A stretch of DNA of 64,000 bases from a gamma proteobacterium HTCC2207 (GCA_905182275.1 CAJJAU010000008.1:1-64000), one strand, 5' to 3'. Positions 34,943 through 44,187 are shown, counted from the first letter of the stretch. Program-made: numbers and translations. Notes: generated by a model not told the origin, from the letters alone.

Positions 34943-35710
34943 ATGACTTCAGAATTTGATGTAAGTGGCAAAGTGGCAATGGTGACCGGAGCATCCAGTG
35001 GGTTTGGCGTGCATTTTGCTAAAATATTGGCTGCAAGGGGCGCTAAAGTAGTGGTAGCGGCCCGTCGCGTTGATCGTCTTGAGTCATTGGTTTCTGAGAT
35101 TAATGCTGCTGGTGGAGAAGCCGTAGCTGTTGCCATGGATGTCACCAGTGCTGACTCTATTGAGGCTGCCTTTAATCAAGGAGAAGCCGCGTTTGGGACG
35201 ATTACTCTGGTTGCCAATAATGCGGGCGTTGCAGATATGCGAACAGCCCTAAAAATTGATGAGCCCAGCTGGGACCACATGATGGATACCAACTTAAAAG
35301 GTGTTTGGCTAGTTGCACAGCAGGCCGCTAAACGCATGATCGCTGCTGGTGTTGGCGGGGCTATTGTTAACACAGCATCTATCTTAGGGTTGCGTGTGAG
35401 CTTTGGGCAATCTAGTTATTCCGTCTCAAAGGCCGCAGTGATTCAGCTGACCAAAGCGCTTGCGGTCGAGTGGGCCGGTAAGGGCGTTCGTGTCAACGCA
35501 CTGTGCCCAGGCTACTTTTTAACTGAGATGACTGAGGCCGCCTTTGCCTCACCTGAAAGTCAAAAGTACCTAAGCTCTTCGCCTGCGAGACGTGCTGGAG
35601 AGATGGATGAGATAACTGGACCCTTCTTACTATTGGCCAGTGACGCCGGATCTTATTTACATGGTGTTGCATTACCTGTCGATGGCGGGCAATCTATTGG
35701 TAATATGTAA
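34943..35710 (+). CDS. short-chain dehydrogenase/reductase (FabG-like)
   Basis: A 255-residue Rossmann oxidoreductase: TGASSGFGVHFA at the N-terminus (TGxxxGxG cofactor motif), ARR at the end of strand 2 (favours NADP), NNAGVAD, a catalytic Ser in NTASIL and YSVSK with the catalytic Tyr/Lys. C-terminal GVALPVDGGQSI is typical of FabG-like SDRs. The substrate is not evident. It sits between the phosphatase-like gene and pdxH in the same direction, 28 bases after the former. Confidence 0.9.
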   Translation: MTSEFDVSGKVAMVTGASSGFGVHFAKILAARGAKVVVAARRVDRLESLVSEINAAGGEAVAVAMDVTSADSIEAAFNQGEAAFGTITLVANNAGVADMRTALKIDEPSWDHMMDTNLKGVWLVAQQAAKRMIAAGVGGAIVNTASILGLRVSFGQSSYSVSKAAVIQLTKALAVEWAGKGVRVNALCPGYFLTEMTEAAFASPESQKYLSSSPARRAGEMDEITGPFLLLASDAGSYLHGVALPVDGGQSIGNM

Positions 35711-35733
35711 CTTATTTGACCAGGAACCCCACT

Positions 35734-36369
35734 ATGAGTCTTAAAGATAATCGTCGTGAATATGACTATGGGACACTGTCTCGAGATAGTCTGCACGACA
35801 ATCCTTTTACTCAGTTTTCACTGTGGATGGATCAGGCCATCCAAGCCGATATTATTGATCCCACTGCAATGAGTGTTGCCACGGTCGGCCAGGGTGGAAA
35901 GCCTTGGCAACGCATGGTACTGCTGAAGGGTTTTGATGAGCGTGGTTTTGTGTTTTATACCAATTTAGGTAGTCGAAAAGCGACTGATATTGCAGTTAAC
36001 CCGCATGTCAGTCTGCAATTTCCATGGCTACAGTTAGATCGTCAGGTGATTATAGGTGGACGGGCAGAGGCGCTGTCTGAGTCTGAAGTCAGTGATTATT
36101 TTTATAGTCGACCATTATCCAGTCAGTTAGCCGCCTGGGCCTCTCAACAGAGTAGTCCAATAGCGTCACGCGCAGTTTTAGAAGCAAAGTTTGAAGCCAT
36201 TAAGCAGCAATTTTCATCAGGTGAGATACCTGTGCCTGAATTTTGGAGCGGCTTTAGGGTCGTTCCTAAAGAATTTGAATTTTGGCAGGGTGGCGAGAAC
36301 CGATTGCATGACCGGTTTTATTTTCAGCGTCAACAGGATGGTTGGGATATTTCCCGACTCTCCCCCTAA
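35734..36369 (+). CDS. pdxH: pyridoxamine/pyridoxine 5'-phosphate oxidase
   Basis: FMN enzyme that makes pyridoxal 5'-phosphate. The N-terminal REYDYGTLSRDSL, the FMN-binding MVLLKGFDERGFVFYTNLGSRKA, PLSSQLAAWASQQSS and C-terminal FRVVPKEFEFWQGGENRLHDR are all signatures; the last contains the substrate Arg/His. 211 residues. The ATG is preferred because AGGAA lies eight bases upstream; an earlier TTG has no support. Stop overlaps the greB stop by four bases on the opposite strand. Confidence 0.96.
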   Translation: MSLKDNRREYDYGTLSRDSLHDNPFTQFSLWMDQAIQADIIDPTAMSVATVGQGGKPWQRMVLLKGFDERGFVFYTNLGSRKATDIAVNPHVSLQFPWLQLDRQVIIGGRAEALSESEVSDYFYSRPLSSQLAAWASQQSSPIASRAVLEAKFEAIKQQFSSGEIPVPEFWSGFRVVPKEFEFWQGGENRLHDRFYFQRQQDGWDISRLSP

Positions 36370-36863
36370 TAGCGTATCTCGGTGACCACTAAATAACGCT
36401 CTCCTGAGGGCGTTTTTACCTTCACTTCGTCGTCCACTGACTTGCCAACAAGTGCCCTTGCCATGGGTGAATCAATGCTTATCCAATGTTGACTGGCATC
36501 GATTTCATCTGAACCCACTAATCGATAGGTGATCTGCTCAAGGTTATCTTGATCCTCGATAGTCACCCAGGCTGAAAAGAATACTATCGACGGATCTCTG
36601 GGTTTGTCTTCGATAATTTTAGCATCTTCAAGCCGTTTGGTTAGGTATCTTACTCGGCTATCAATTTCGCGAAGACGGCGTTTACCGTAGATATAATCGC
36701 CATTTTCTGAACGATCACCATTTTTAGCCGCTTCGTGGACTACCGCAGTGACCTCAGGGCGCTCGATCTTCCAAAGCTGACGAATCTCCGCACGAATTCC
36801 GGCAGCGCCCTCAGCGGTAATATACGGGGAACTTATGGGGCCTGGCGCTCGATATCGTGACAT
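36366..36863 (-). CDS. greB: transcription elongation factor GreB
   Basis: Rescues backtracked RNA polymerase by stimulating transcript cleavage. The N-terminal coiled coil (about residues 10-78) ends in a loop with GDRSENGDYIYGKRRLREID, the acidic tip that reaches the polymerase active site; YIYGKRRLREIDSR is the GreB-type signature. The C-terminal FKBP-like domain follows. About 165 residues from the ATG; a TTG nine codons earlier would overlap the peptidase gene and lacks support. It lies four bases after the S9 peptidase. Confidence 0.94.
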   Translation of the reverse strand: MSRYRAPGPISSPYITAEGAAGIRAEIRQLWKIERPEVTAVVHEAAKNGDRSENGDYIYGKRRLREIDSRVRYLTKRLEDAKIIEDKPRDPSIVFFSAWVTIEDQDNLEQITYRLVGSDEIDASQHWISIDSPMARALVGKSVDDEVKVKTPSGERYLVVTEIRY

Positions 36864-36867
36864 CGGA

Positions 36868-38775
36868 TTACAGTGCTCCCTCAAGGCCAAATACTTCTTT
36901 ATAGAAGTTTAACTCTGATTCCATAGCACGAATAATATTAGCCGCTTTACGAAAGCCATGGCCCTCATCTGCAAAGGTCACATGGGCTACCTTGATACCC
37001 TTTTGTTGCAGTATATCCACCATCATTTCAGCTTGATTAGGAGGTACGACTTTATCCTCAAGGCCTTGTAAAAAAATCACCGGACAGTTCAGCCCCTCGG
37101 CATGATGGATTGGCGAGCGCGCCCGATAAATGTCTTTAGTCTCGGGGTAGGGGCCAATAAGGCTGTCAAGATAGCGTGACTCAAATTTGTGCGTATCCGT
37201 GGCAAGTGTTTCTAAATCGCCTATCCCATAGAGACTGGCGCCGGCCTTGAAGGTATCAGTGAAGGTCAGTGCAGAGAGAACTGTATACCCCCCGGCGCTA
37301 CCGCCACGGATAATACAGCGGTTGAGGTCAATTTTTCCCTGATCAGCAAGGTAGCGCAGCGCATATTGAGTATCTTCAACATCAGCCACACCCCAGGCAT
37401 TGGCAAGGCCTTGACGATAACGGCGACCAAACCCTGTGCTGCCTCTGTAGTTGATGTCCACCACGGCAAAACCTCGATTAGTCCAATATTGGATTTTGAG
37501 ATTTAAACCACTACCTGTTGCACTAGTAGGGCCACCGTGACACATGGCGATGACCAGAGGGCACTCGCTCTGTTCAGCACAATAATGAGCGTTGGTCGGC
37601 GGGTAGAAAAAAGCATGAACTTGCTCGTTCTCTGCACTTGAAAAAAGAATCGCTTGCGGCTCTGACAGCTCACTGGCATCGACACTGAGCGAGGCTGGCG
37701 CATAAATAACTTGCGAAGCTGATAACGAATCTATCGTGACTAACTCTGCCGGTATAGTGGCAGCACCGGCGACCATACAGACATTGCCTTGATAACTGCA
37801 GACACTGCTCATGCTGGTATAGTGGCAATCCAGGGCTGTTAGTTGCCGGCTTGAGATGTCGATGATACCTGTATACCAGAGTCCATTTTTGGTCCAAATA
37901 CAGCCAATAGTCTGTGGGTTAATGAAACAATAGGTACTCATGCCCAATTGCCACAAGGGTGAGGCAAATTCGCTGTCCGCTTCAACAATAGTTTCTCGTT
38001 GCCCTTGAGAAAAACGACAAATATTCCACCAGTTATTATGGTCTGAGACAAAATAAAGCTGTCCGTCTGGAGACCACTGAGGCTGAAAAATAGCTTCATC
38101 TAAACTTTCACCAGCGATCATAGTCTGGTCGACCAATCCGGCATCAGTATTGTTAGCGAGACAGAGTTGAGTGTTATCCCATGGCATATGCGGATGATTC
38201 CACTGAATCCAACAGAGCTTCTTTTGATCTGGACTGAGGCGAGGGTAGGCATAAAAGTCTGCTCCCCAGGCTAGGCGTTTGATATTGGCTACTTCATTAT
38301 CCAGGCTAATGCTGGCAAGATAGTTTTCTGGCTCATGCCCTTCGCCATGTTGCTCACAGACCGCGATAATACGATGATTATGTGTATCAATAATGAGATC
38401 GGCAAAACGCCAGGGTCCCGCAGGGGTAATCGCGACGGGTGTGCTTTTGGTATTGAGGTCGACTCTATAAATACGTTGGTCGGGTCCATTCACAAAATAG
38501 AGTAAATTTTCAGCCACTGTATAAGCACTACCACCGTATTCATGGACTTTACTGGCGTGGCTGTAAGATTCTGGCAGAAGATCGCTAATTTCGCCGTCTG
38601 CATGTTTACACATAATGACACTGCGGCCGGCTTCCCAGGGGCGGCTTTCCACCCAAAATAGCGTCTCACCATGGCATTGAACACTGCTAATACCAGGCGC
38701 AGCGCGAGTGATGAGTTCAGCGCTAATGGACGACGGCCAACTGCCGTAAGGTTTAGTCAGTTTTATGGGTGACAT
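36868..38775 (-). CDS. S9 family prolyl oligopeptidase (acylaminoacyl/dipeptidyl peptidase type)
   Basis: A 635-residue cytoplasmic serine peptidase: N-terminal beta-propeller (about 1-370; WSPDGQLYFVSD repeats), then an alpha/beta hydrolase domain with the Ser in GGSAGGYTVLSAL, Asp in LEDKVVPP, and His in DEGHGF. HGGPTSATG is the oxyanion segment. These enzymes cleave short peptides after proline or remove N-acylated residues. No signal peptide is seen. The ATG follows GGAGG by six bases and lies one base after the yciH stop, so the two are cotranscribed; this decides the start over a more upstream TTG. Confidence 0.9.
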   Translation of the reverse strand: MSPIKLTKPYGSWPSSISAELITRAAPGISSVQCHGETLFWVESRPWEAGRSVIMCKHADGEISDLLPESYSHASKVHEYGGSAYTVAENLLYFVNGPDQRIYRVDLNTKSTPVAITPAGPWRFADLIIDTHNHRIIAVCEQHGEGHEPENYLASISLDNEVANIKRLAWGADFYAYPRLSPDQKKLCWIQWNHPHMPWDNTQLCLANNTDAGLVDQTMIAGESLDEAIFQPQWSPDGQLYFVSDHNNWWNICRFSQGQRETIVEADSEFASPLWQLGMSTYCFINPQTIGCIWTKNGLWYTGIIDISSRQLTALDCHYTSMSSVCSYQGNVCMVAGAATIPAELVTIDSLSASQVIYAPASLSVDASELSEPQAILFSSAENEQVHAFFYPPTNAHYCAEQSECPLVIAMCHGGPTSATGSGLNLKIQYWTNRGFAVVDINYRGSTGFGRRYRQGLANAWGVADVEDTQYALRYLADQGKIDLNRCIIRGGSAGGYTVLSALTFTDTFKAGASLYGIGDLETLATDTHKFESRYLDSLIGPYPETKDIYRARSPIHHAEGLNCPVIFLQGLEDKVVPPNQAEMMVDILQQKGIKVAHVTFADEGHGFRKAANIIRAMESELNFYKEVFGLEGAL

Positions 38776-38776
38776 C

Positions 38777-39100
38777 TCAACCTCCGGCCAATTTAACGGC
38801 ATGACCACGTTTCTCTAGTTCAACCTTTAGCATCTCGCGGTGATCACCCTGAATTTCAATAACGCCATCTTTAACAGTCCCGCCAGTGGAACATTTTTGC
38901 TTCAACTGCTTGGCCAGTAGCTTAAGTTCAGCCTCAGGCAGGGCAAATCCACTCAGTGTGGTTACGCCTTTTCCCTTGCGGCCTTTAGTTTCTCGACGAA
39001 TGCGTACAATGCCATCAGTGACCAAAGATGCAGTAGCGATGGAGGGCTTCACCCGCCCGCCATCGGTGGAATAAACTAGATTTGATCCTTTATCCCTCAT
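38777..39100 (-). CDS. yciH: SUI1-like translation factor YciH
   Basis: A 107-residue homologue of eukaryotic eIF1/SUI1. The core VRIRRETKGRKGKGVTTLSGF followed by KQLKQKCSTGGTV and IEIQGDHRE is the complete SUI1 fold. YciH affects start-codon fidelity and stress translation in E. coli. It precedes the S9 peptidase and greB in one apparent operon and lies 3 bases after the quinone reductase stop. Confidence 0.93.
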   Translation of the reverse strand: MRDKGSNLVYSTDGGRVKPSIATASLVTDGIVRIRRETKGRKGKGVTTLSGFALPEAELKLLAKQLKQKCSTGGTVKDGVIEIQGDHREMLKVELEKRGHAVKLAGG

Positions 39101-39103
39101 TGA

Positions 39104-40111
39104 TTAGCCTCTTGTACTCTCTGTAATCAGCAGAATTTTGCCAATATGTGTATTCGACTCCATCAGAGTATGCGCTTGACTAGCCTCTGATAAAGAAAAG
39201 GTGTGATCGGTAATCGGCTTAAATTGTTGTTGCTCAATGAGCGGCCAGACGTGATCTTGTACCCCTTTGGCAATACGAGCTTTATTCTCAAGTGGTTGTG
39301 ATCTCAAGGTAGAGCCAGTGATGACCAGCTGTTTTAACATCACTGGCATTAGGTCAACCTCCACTTTGGAGCCACGCAAGAAAGCGATATTTACAATCCT
39401 CGCTTTGGGCGCGCAGACACTAAAGTTTTTCTGAACATAGTCGCCACCCACCATATCTAAAATGACATCCACACCAGCCACCGCAACAGTTAATGATTCG
39501 CTCACAAAGTCATGGTCATTATAATTTATGGCCTTAACGGCACCGAGGCTCTCGCAGATAGCACACTTTTCATCTGAACCAGCGGTTGCAATGACCTTGA
39601 CGCCAAGTGCTGTAGCCATTTGAATGGCAGTAGTACCAATGCCACTTGCACCTCCATGTACCAACAACCATTCACCCGCTTTTAGTTCAGCGCGCTCAAA
39701 CAAATTGTGCCACACGGTAAAACAGGTCTCTGGAAGTGCCGCGGCATCAATCAGTGAAAGTCCCCGGGGAATACTTAAACACAGAGACTCCTCAGCAACC
39801 GCATACTGCGAATAGCCGCCGCCTGGGAGCAGCGCGCAGACCTCATCACCTAGTGCCCAGCGAGTCACAGCCGATCCTATTGCGACAATAGTTCCGGATA
39901 CTTCCAGCCCCGGAATATCAGTCACTCCTGGGGGTGGCGGATAAAAGCCAAGGCGTTGAAAAACATCGGGACGATTGACCCCGGCCGCTGCAACCTCAAT
40001 GAGCACTTGGCTAGCATCTGGTGAGGGTGTTTGTCTCTGGCACGCTTGCAGTACATTTGGCCCCCCCGGTTGGGTGATTTCGATACTAAGTTGGTTCAGT
40101 GGTGGGTTCAT
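39104..40111 (-). CDS. NAD(P)H:quinone oxidoreductase, zinc-free MDR family
   Basis: A 335-residue medium-chain dehydrogenase/reductase of the quinone-reductase branch (like human PIG3). GVNRPDVFQRLG and PPPPGVTDIPGLEVSG lie in the GroES-like N-terminal domain, then a Rossmann VHGGASGIGTTAIQMA near residue 145. No zinc ligands in place. It should reduce quinones with NADPH. The start is ATG eight bases after GAGG; a longer TTG form has no support. It is the first gene of the quinone reductase-yciH-peptidase-greB run. Confidence 0.88.
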   Translation of the reverse strand: MNPPLNQLSIEITQPGGPNVLQACQRQTPSPDASQVLIEVAAAGVNRPDVFQRLGFYPPPPGVTDIPGLEVSGTIVAIGSAVTRWALGDEVCALLPGGGYSQYAVAEESLCLSIPRGLSLIDAAALPETCFTVWHNLFERAELKAGEWLLVHGGASGIGTTAIQMATALGVKVIATAGSDEKCAICESLGAVKAINYNDHDFVSESLTVAVAGVDVILDMVGGDYVQKNFSVCAPKARIVNIAFLRGSKVEVDLMPVMLKQLVITGSTLRSQPLENKARIAKGVQDHVWPLIEQQQFKPITDHTFSLSEASQAHTLMESNTHIGKILLITESTRG

Positions 40112-40189
40112 TGTGCGAGCCTCAAGTCTCAAGTGAAAGTTTAGCGGTGAATGGTTGGCATACCTAATGTATCTGATTATTTGGCATAA

Positions 40190-41116
40190 TCAGTAGCGGG
40201 TTATTAAGTTTTTAGCACTACGCCAAAGCCGGCCATCTATAGAGGCTAAACCTAATCCTATACAGGCCATACCCATAAAATGTTCAACATATAGCTGTTC
40301 ATCGAGTATCAGCCAGCCCAGCAGACTTGCAGTAATGGGCACCAAAAAGGTCACTAGTACCACATTAGTAGCACCTGCAGAGGACAGTATGCGGAAAAAT
40401 AACACATAGGCTAATACGGTTGAAAAAACCGCAAGGGACAATACAGCTAACCAAACCTTGATACTTGGATTAGCTAACTGATCGGGCCGTTCAAAAATGA
40501 ACGCCAATGGCAGCAAAATAATAGTTGCGGTAGTGACCTGTCCAATAACCGTGGTCAATGGACTAACCCCCATAGCTTTAAAACGTCGTCCATAAACAGT
40601 AGCAAAACCATAGGATATGGCGGCACCGACCACCGCGAGTTGAGCAGTAGTATCGGACCTAACTTCTATGAGCCCCGACGGTCCAATGATTAGCACCGCC
40701 ACGCCGGACAACCCCAGCGCCACTCCAAACAGTTTTCCAGCTGTTATGCGTTCATCGGATAACAGCGCACCTGCAATTAGTATTGTAAATAATGGCGTTG
40801 TCGCATTGATGATTGATGCAAGACCTGAGGTGATGTGGTTTTGTCCCCACACGATAAGCGAAAAGGGGATCGCATTGCCGAGCAGCCCTAAAACAAAAAA
40901 TGTTCGCCACAAGCTAAAGGATTTAGGGACTTCTTGACCCGAAACAAGAAAGAAAATCCATAATATAATCGCAGCAAGACCCACCCGGAGTGTAACGATG
41001 GTCAGTGGCGGTAATTCTGTTACTGCGACACCAATAAAAAAGAATGAGCCACCCCACAGGAATGACAGCATTAATAGCATTGACCAGTCTTTGGCGGACA
41101 TTGTTTGATTGATCAT
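40190..41116 (-). CDS. EamA/DMT family exporter
   Basis: A 308-residue inner-membrane protein with ten predicted membrane segments arranged as two EamA halves; the first begins LLMLSFLWGGSFFFI and the second VGAAISYGFATVYGRR. These drug/metabolite transporters usually export amino acids or other small molecules. No substrate indication. The start has no clear ribosome site; an ATG five codons downstream is possible. It is divergent from the potassium channel gene across a structured intergenic region. Confidence 0.88.
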   Translation of the reverse strand: MINQTMSAKDWSMLLMLSFLWGGSFFFIGVAVTELPPLTIVTLRVGLAAIILWIFFLVSGQEVPKSFSLWRTFFVLGLLGNAIPFSLIVWGQNHITSGLASIINATTPLFTILIAGALLSDERITAGKLFGVALGLSGVAVLIIGPSGLIEVRSDTTAQLAVVGAAISYGFATVYGRRFKAMGVSPLTTVIGQVTTATIILLPLAFIFERPDQLANPSIKVWLAVLSLAVFSTVLAYVLFFRILSSAGATNVVLVTFLVPITASLLGWLILDEQLYVEHFMGMACIGLGLASIDGRLWRSAKNLITRY

Positions 41117-41203
41117 TGCATGGATTCCATTATTTTAAACTTTCAAGTATTCGGGGATGCATCGTTGGTGGTAATACTAACACCGGCCGGAGGCCTAAAC
41201 GAC

Positions 41204-41275
41204 CAGTAATAGGCGTTGGTAAACAGGCTTGCAGAAACCAACACAATTTGGTGTTAGTTTAATGGCCTATTACTG
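41204..41275. repeat. inverted repeat upstream of the potassium channel
   Basis: CAGTAATAGGC (41204-41214) and GCCTATTACTG (41265-41275) are perfect 11-bp arms. A second hairpin inside uses GTTGGT (41215-41220) and ACCAAC (41237-41242). It lies just before the channel gene and would fold in its mRNA leader or form a cruciform. Confidence 0.7.
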
Positions 41276-41314
41276 CCTACAATGCCAGTATTGAATTTTA
41301 TCAAGGTGCATGGA

Positions 41315-42142
41315 ATGGTTAAACCATCTTTTAGAGAAAAAACCTACAGAGTTATCTTTGGTACTGATACCGCCGCGGGTCAGCGCTTTGATATTGCACT
41401 AATTTATTTTATTCTATTGAGCGTGCTCGCGGTCGTTCTTTCATCTATCGGATCTTTACAGGCGCAATATGGTGCCTGGTTATTTAAGATTGAGTGGGCC
41501 TTCACGCTGCTGTTTTCGATGGAATATCTACTGCGTATTTACTCATCACCCAAACCATTGCGTTATATTTTTAGCTTTTATGGGTTGGTTGACCTGTTAT
41601 CAATTATCCCCACCTATGTGGCGCTATTGTTCCCCGGAGCTAATTACTGGTTAGTGGTGCGACTATTAAGAGTACTGCGTATTTTTCGGGTGTTTAAATT
41701 GGTTCGTTACTTGTCAGAGGCCAATCTGTTGCTGCGCTCTATGTATGCAGCACGACGCAAAGTGTTGGTATTCTTCACCGTAGTGCTAGTGCTCTGCGTA
41801 ATATTCGGCAGTCTAATGTTTTTAGTAGAAGGCCCTGATAATGGGTTTAGTAGCATCCCCCGCAGTATCTATTGGACTATTGTGACTATAACGACGGTAG
41901 GTTATGGGGATATCACCCCACAAACCGTGATTGGGCAAATTATCGCGACTATGGCCATGCTCACTGGCTACAGTATCATTGCTATTCCCACCGGTATATT
42001 TACTGCTGAAATTGCCCGCGAGATGATCACAGAAAGTAATAATCGACAATGCAATGTCTGTAATCGTATTGGCCATCACGCTGAGGCTGAGTACTGTTTT
42101 CAGTGCGGGGTTACACTACCAGTAAGGATGATTAAGACTTGA
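41315..42142 (+). CDS. six-transmembrane voltage-gated-type potassium channel with C-terminal zinc ribbon
   Basis: A 275-residue ion channel with six membrane helices. The S4-type helix carries regularly spaced arginines (RLLRVLRIFRVFKLVRYL) and the pore has TVGYGDITP, the potassium selectivity filter. After the last helix comes a cytosolic tail ending in CNVCNRIGHHAEAEYCFQCG, two CxxC pairs that look like a zinc ribbon in place of the usual RCK domain. ATG chosen at this position has AAGG eight bases upstream; an ATG 33 bases earlier is in frame but lacks a ribosome site. Stop overlaps the comM gene by 11 bases. Confidence 0.87.
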   Translation: MVKPSFREKTYRVIFGTDTAAGQRFDIALIYFILLSVLAVVLSSIGSLQAQYGAWLFKIEWAFTLLFSMEYLLRIYSSPKPLRYIFSFYGLVDLLSIIPTYVALLFPGANYWLVVRLLRVLRIFRVFKLVRYLSEANLLLRSMYAARRKVLVFFTVVLVLCVIFGSLMFLVEGPDNGFSSIPRSIYWTIVTITTVGYGDITPQTVIGQIIATMAMLTGYSIIAIPTGIFTAEIAREMITESNNRQCNVCNRIGHHAEAEYCFQCGVTLPVRMIKT

Positions 42143-43646
42143 TTTCAGTGCGCTTATCTATTGTTGATCGATAGCTCAGTGCCTCTTGGTATTGAGGCAA
42201 TTGTGGGTGGCTGATGTCGGCCAGATCAGCAAGAGTGCGGGCCACCTTTAATACGCGATAAAAACCGCGAGTCGATAGCCCAAATCGATCGATAGCTTGG
42301 TCTAACAGGGCCTTTAGTTCGCTATTTAGAGGGCATACTTGGTTGAGTTCTTGGCTGGTTAAATAGGTATTGATCTTTCCCTGTCGCTGCACCTGCACAT
42401 CACGCGCTTTGCAAACCCGAAGCTGTATTTGCTGATTACTGTCACCTTCAACTTTTCGGTCTTGATCGAGTAATTGTTGATTTTCAATCGCCGACACCTG
42501 CACCTGTAAATCGATACGATCTAGCAATGGACCTGAGATCTTGTGCTGATAACGGCTAATTTGGTCGAGACTACAGGTGCATCGTTTAGAGCCCAGATAA
42601 CCGCAGGGGCAAGGGTTCATGGCGGCCACCAACTGGAAATTTGCAGGGTAACTTGTTTGCGCGGCTACTCTTGAAATTAAAATTTGCCCCGATTCCAAAG
42701 GTTCTCTCAGTACTTCCAAAACACTACGTGAAAATTCCGGTAATTCATCGAGAAATAGTACCCCCTGATGAGCTAGTGATATTTCACCGGGTTTCGGGGT
42801 GCCCCCACCACCTACAAGCGCTGCAGCAGACGCAGTGTGGTGAGGTGCTCTGAAGGGTCGGGACCATATATCCTCTCTAAGGCCTTTGCCTGCTACCGAA
42901 TGAATCGATGCTACCTGCATAGCTTCAGTGTTAGACAGTGGTGGTAAAATCCCCGCCAAGCGGCTGGCCAGCATGGTTTTACCAGTGCCTGGCGGGCCAT
43001 AAAGTAGTAAGTGATGGCCACCGGTAGCGGCCACCTCCATGGCTCTTTTAGCATGCATTTGACCGATAATATCTCTGAGCTGTTGATGTTCCTTCTGGGG
43101 CTGAGCTGCGGATTTAATCCAAGGTTGAATTAATGTCCTCTGGTGTAAATGCGCAGATACCTCAAGCAGATGCTTGGCCGGTAATACGCTCAGCGACTCT
43201 ACTAAGGCTGCTTCGTCAGCATTGGCTTGAGCAACAATCAACTGTTTGCCTTTAGCGGCACAACCTTGTGCCGATGGCAGTAGCGCCTCTATTGAGCGCA
43301 TATCGCCAGAAAGGGCTAGCTCACTGATAAATTCATAGTCCTCTAGATGCTCAACCGGTATCTGTTTTGAGGCGGCAAGAATGCCAATGGCGATAGCAAG
43401 GTCAAACCGACTGCCCTCTTTGGGGATATCGGCAGGCGCGAGATTGACTGTAATTCGCCGGGCAGGAAACTCAAAATATGAGTTAATAATGGCGCTGCGC
43501 ACGCGGTCTTTACTTTCTTTAACAGAGGTTTCGGGGAGTCCGACAATATTAAAGGCCGGCAATCCGTTGGATAGATGTACCTCTACCGAAACTGCCGGGG
43601 CCTCGATACCAAGTTTGGCTCGACTTTGAACAACCGCGAGTGACAT
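42132..43646 (-). CDS. comM: ComM/YifB Mg-chelatase-like ATPase
   Basis: AAA+ ATPase of the YifB family that acts as a hexameric helicase promoting branch migration during natural transformation in Vibrio and Acinetobacter. N-terminal Lon-like domain (about 1-165), Walker A GPPGTGKTM at about residue 215, Walker B LFLDELPEF at about 291, and C-terminal Mg-chelatase region with CPCGYLGS and YQHKISGPLLDRID. The 504-residue length is standard. The ATG follows GGAGG by six bases; an upstream start would add eight residues. Confidence 0.95.
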   Translation of the reverse strand: MSLAVVQSRAKLGIEAPAVSVEVHLSNGLPAFNIVGLPETSVKESKDRVRSAIINSYFEFPARRITVNLAPADIPKEGSRFDLAIAIGILAASKQIPVEHLEDYEFISELALSGDMRSIEALLPSAQGCAAKGKQLIVAQANADEAALVESLSVLPAKHLLEVSAHLHQRTLIQPWIKSAAQPQKEHQQLRDIIGQMHAKRAMEVAATGGHHLLLYGPPGTGKTMLASRLAGILPPLSNTEAMQVASIHSVAGKGLREDIWSRPFRAPHHTASAAALVGGGGTPKPGEISLAHQGVLFLDELPEFSRSVLEVLREPLESGQILISRVAAQTSYPANFQLVAAMNPCPCGYLGSKRCTCSLDQISRYQHKISGPLLDRIDLQVQVSAIENQQLLDQDRKVEGDSNQQIQLRVCKARDVQVQRQGKINTYLTSQELNQVCPLNSELKALLDQAIDRFGLSTRGFYRVLKVARTLADLADISHPQLPQYQEALSYRSTIDKRTEIKS

Positions 43647-43705
43647 AACATACCTCCATGTATGTACCAACCGTCATTAACTATAGTACCTTCTACGCGC
43701 TAATT

Positions 43706-43960
43706 CTAGGGCGCTAATTTTTTGACGATCTGTTCCATTTCCAAGAGCTGTTGCTCCAGCAGATCAATTTTTTGTCTAGAGCGTTTTAGCACAGTCTGTT
43801 GCGTATCAAATTCCTCCCTAGATACTATGTCCAATCCGGCTAAGGTTTTATTCATTGCGACATGCAATAGCTGCTGAATTTCTTCGCCGATGGCCTGACC
43901 ACTAACGAATGTCTGCTCTAGATTAGCGGTAAATCGGTTATAAAAGTCTTGGTGATCCAT
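43706..43960 (-). CDS. ubiK: UbiK family ubiquinone biosynthesis accessory factor
   Basis: An 84-residue protein of the UbiK/BMFP (YqiC) family, with an N-terminal amphipathic helix and a C-terminal coiled coil (SREEFDTQQTVLKRSRQKIDLLEQQLLEME). UbiK helps assemble the soluble ubiquinone synthesis complex with UbiJ. Position beside comM and glnK-amtB is standard in Pseudomonas-like genomes. Likely cotranscribed with comM. Confidence 0.9.
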   Translation of the reverse strand: MDHQDFYNRFTANLEQTFVSGQAIGEEIQQLLHVAMNKTLAGLDIVSREEFDTQQTVLKRSRQKIDLLEQQLLEMEQIVKKLAP

Positions 43961-44102
43961 TGTCTGTTTCCTCGGTCTTGAGTCTCATTATTCCCAATTA
44001 AGAGACTTCTGTCAGCATATTTTAAGCACTTTCCTAAATAACGCCATTAAGCAAACGCCTTAACTATTGTGGTGCACCAATCATCTTTGCTGATTACAGT
44101 CT

Positions 44103-44119
44103 CGCACCATAATGGCGCA
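44103..44119 (+). promoter_or_regulatory. candidate NtrC binding site
   Basis: CGCACC-ATAAT-GGCGCA, matching the NtrC consensus TGCACC-N5-GGTGCA at 10 of 12 positions. It lies about 90 bases upstream of the predicted start of transcription for the sigma-54 promoter, a normal distance. A further half-site-like GGTGCACC occurs at 44071-44078. Confidence 0.65.
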
Positions 44120-44168
44120 AAAATTACATTTAGCCATCACATTTCACCTGCTGAGATCAATATTGAGA

Positions 44169-44187
44169 CTTGGCACGCAATATGCAA
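44169..44187 (+). promoter_or_regulatory. sigma-54 (RpoN) promoter of porin-glnK-amtB
   Basis: TTGGCACG-CAAT-ATGCAA matches the -24/-12 consensus TGGCACG-N4-TTGCW. GG (44172-44173) and GC (44184-44185) are spaced exactly 10 apart. It is 70 bases upstream of the porin ATG, with the NtrC-like site before it. Confidence 0.88.

Noticed and set aside
43671-43705. Repeated TTAGCGC after ubiK as a possible terminator
   Set aside because: The two copies are direct, not inverted, and cannot form a hairpin.
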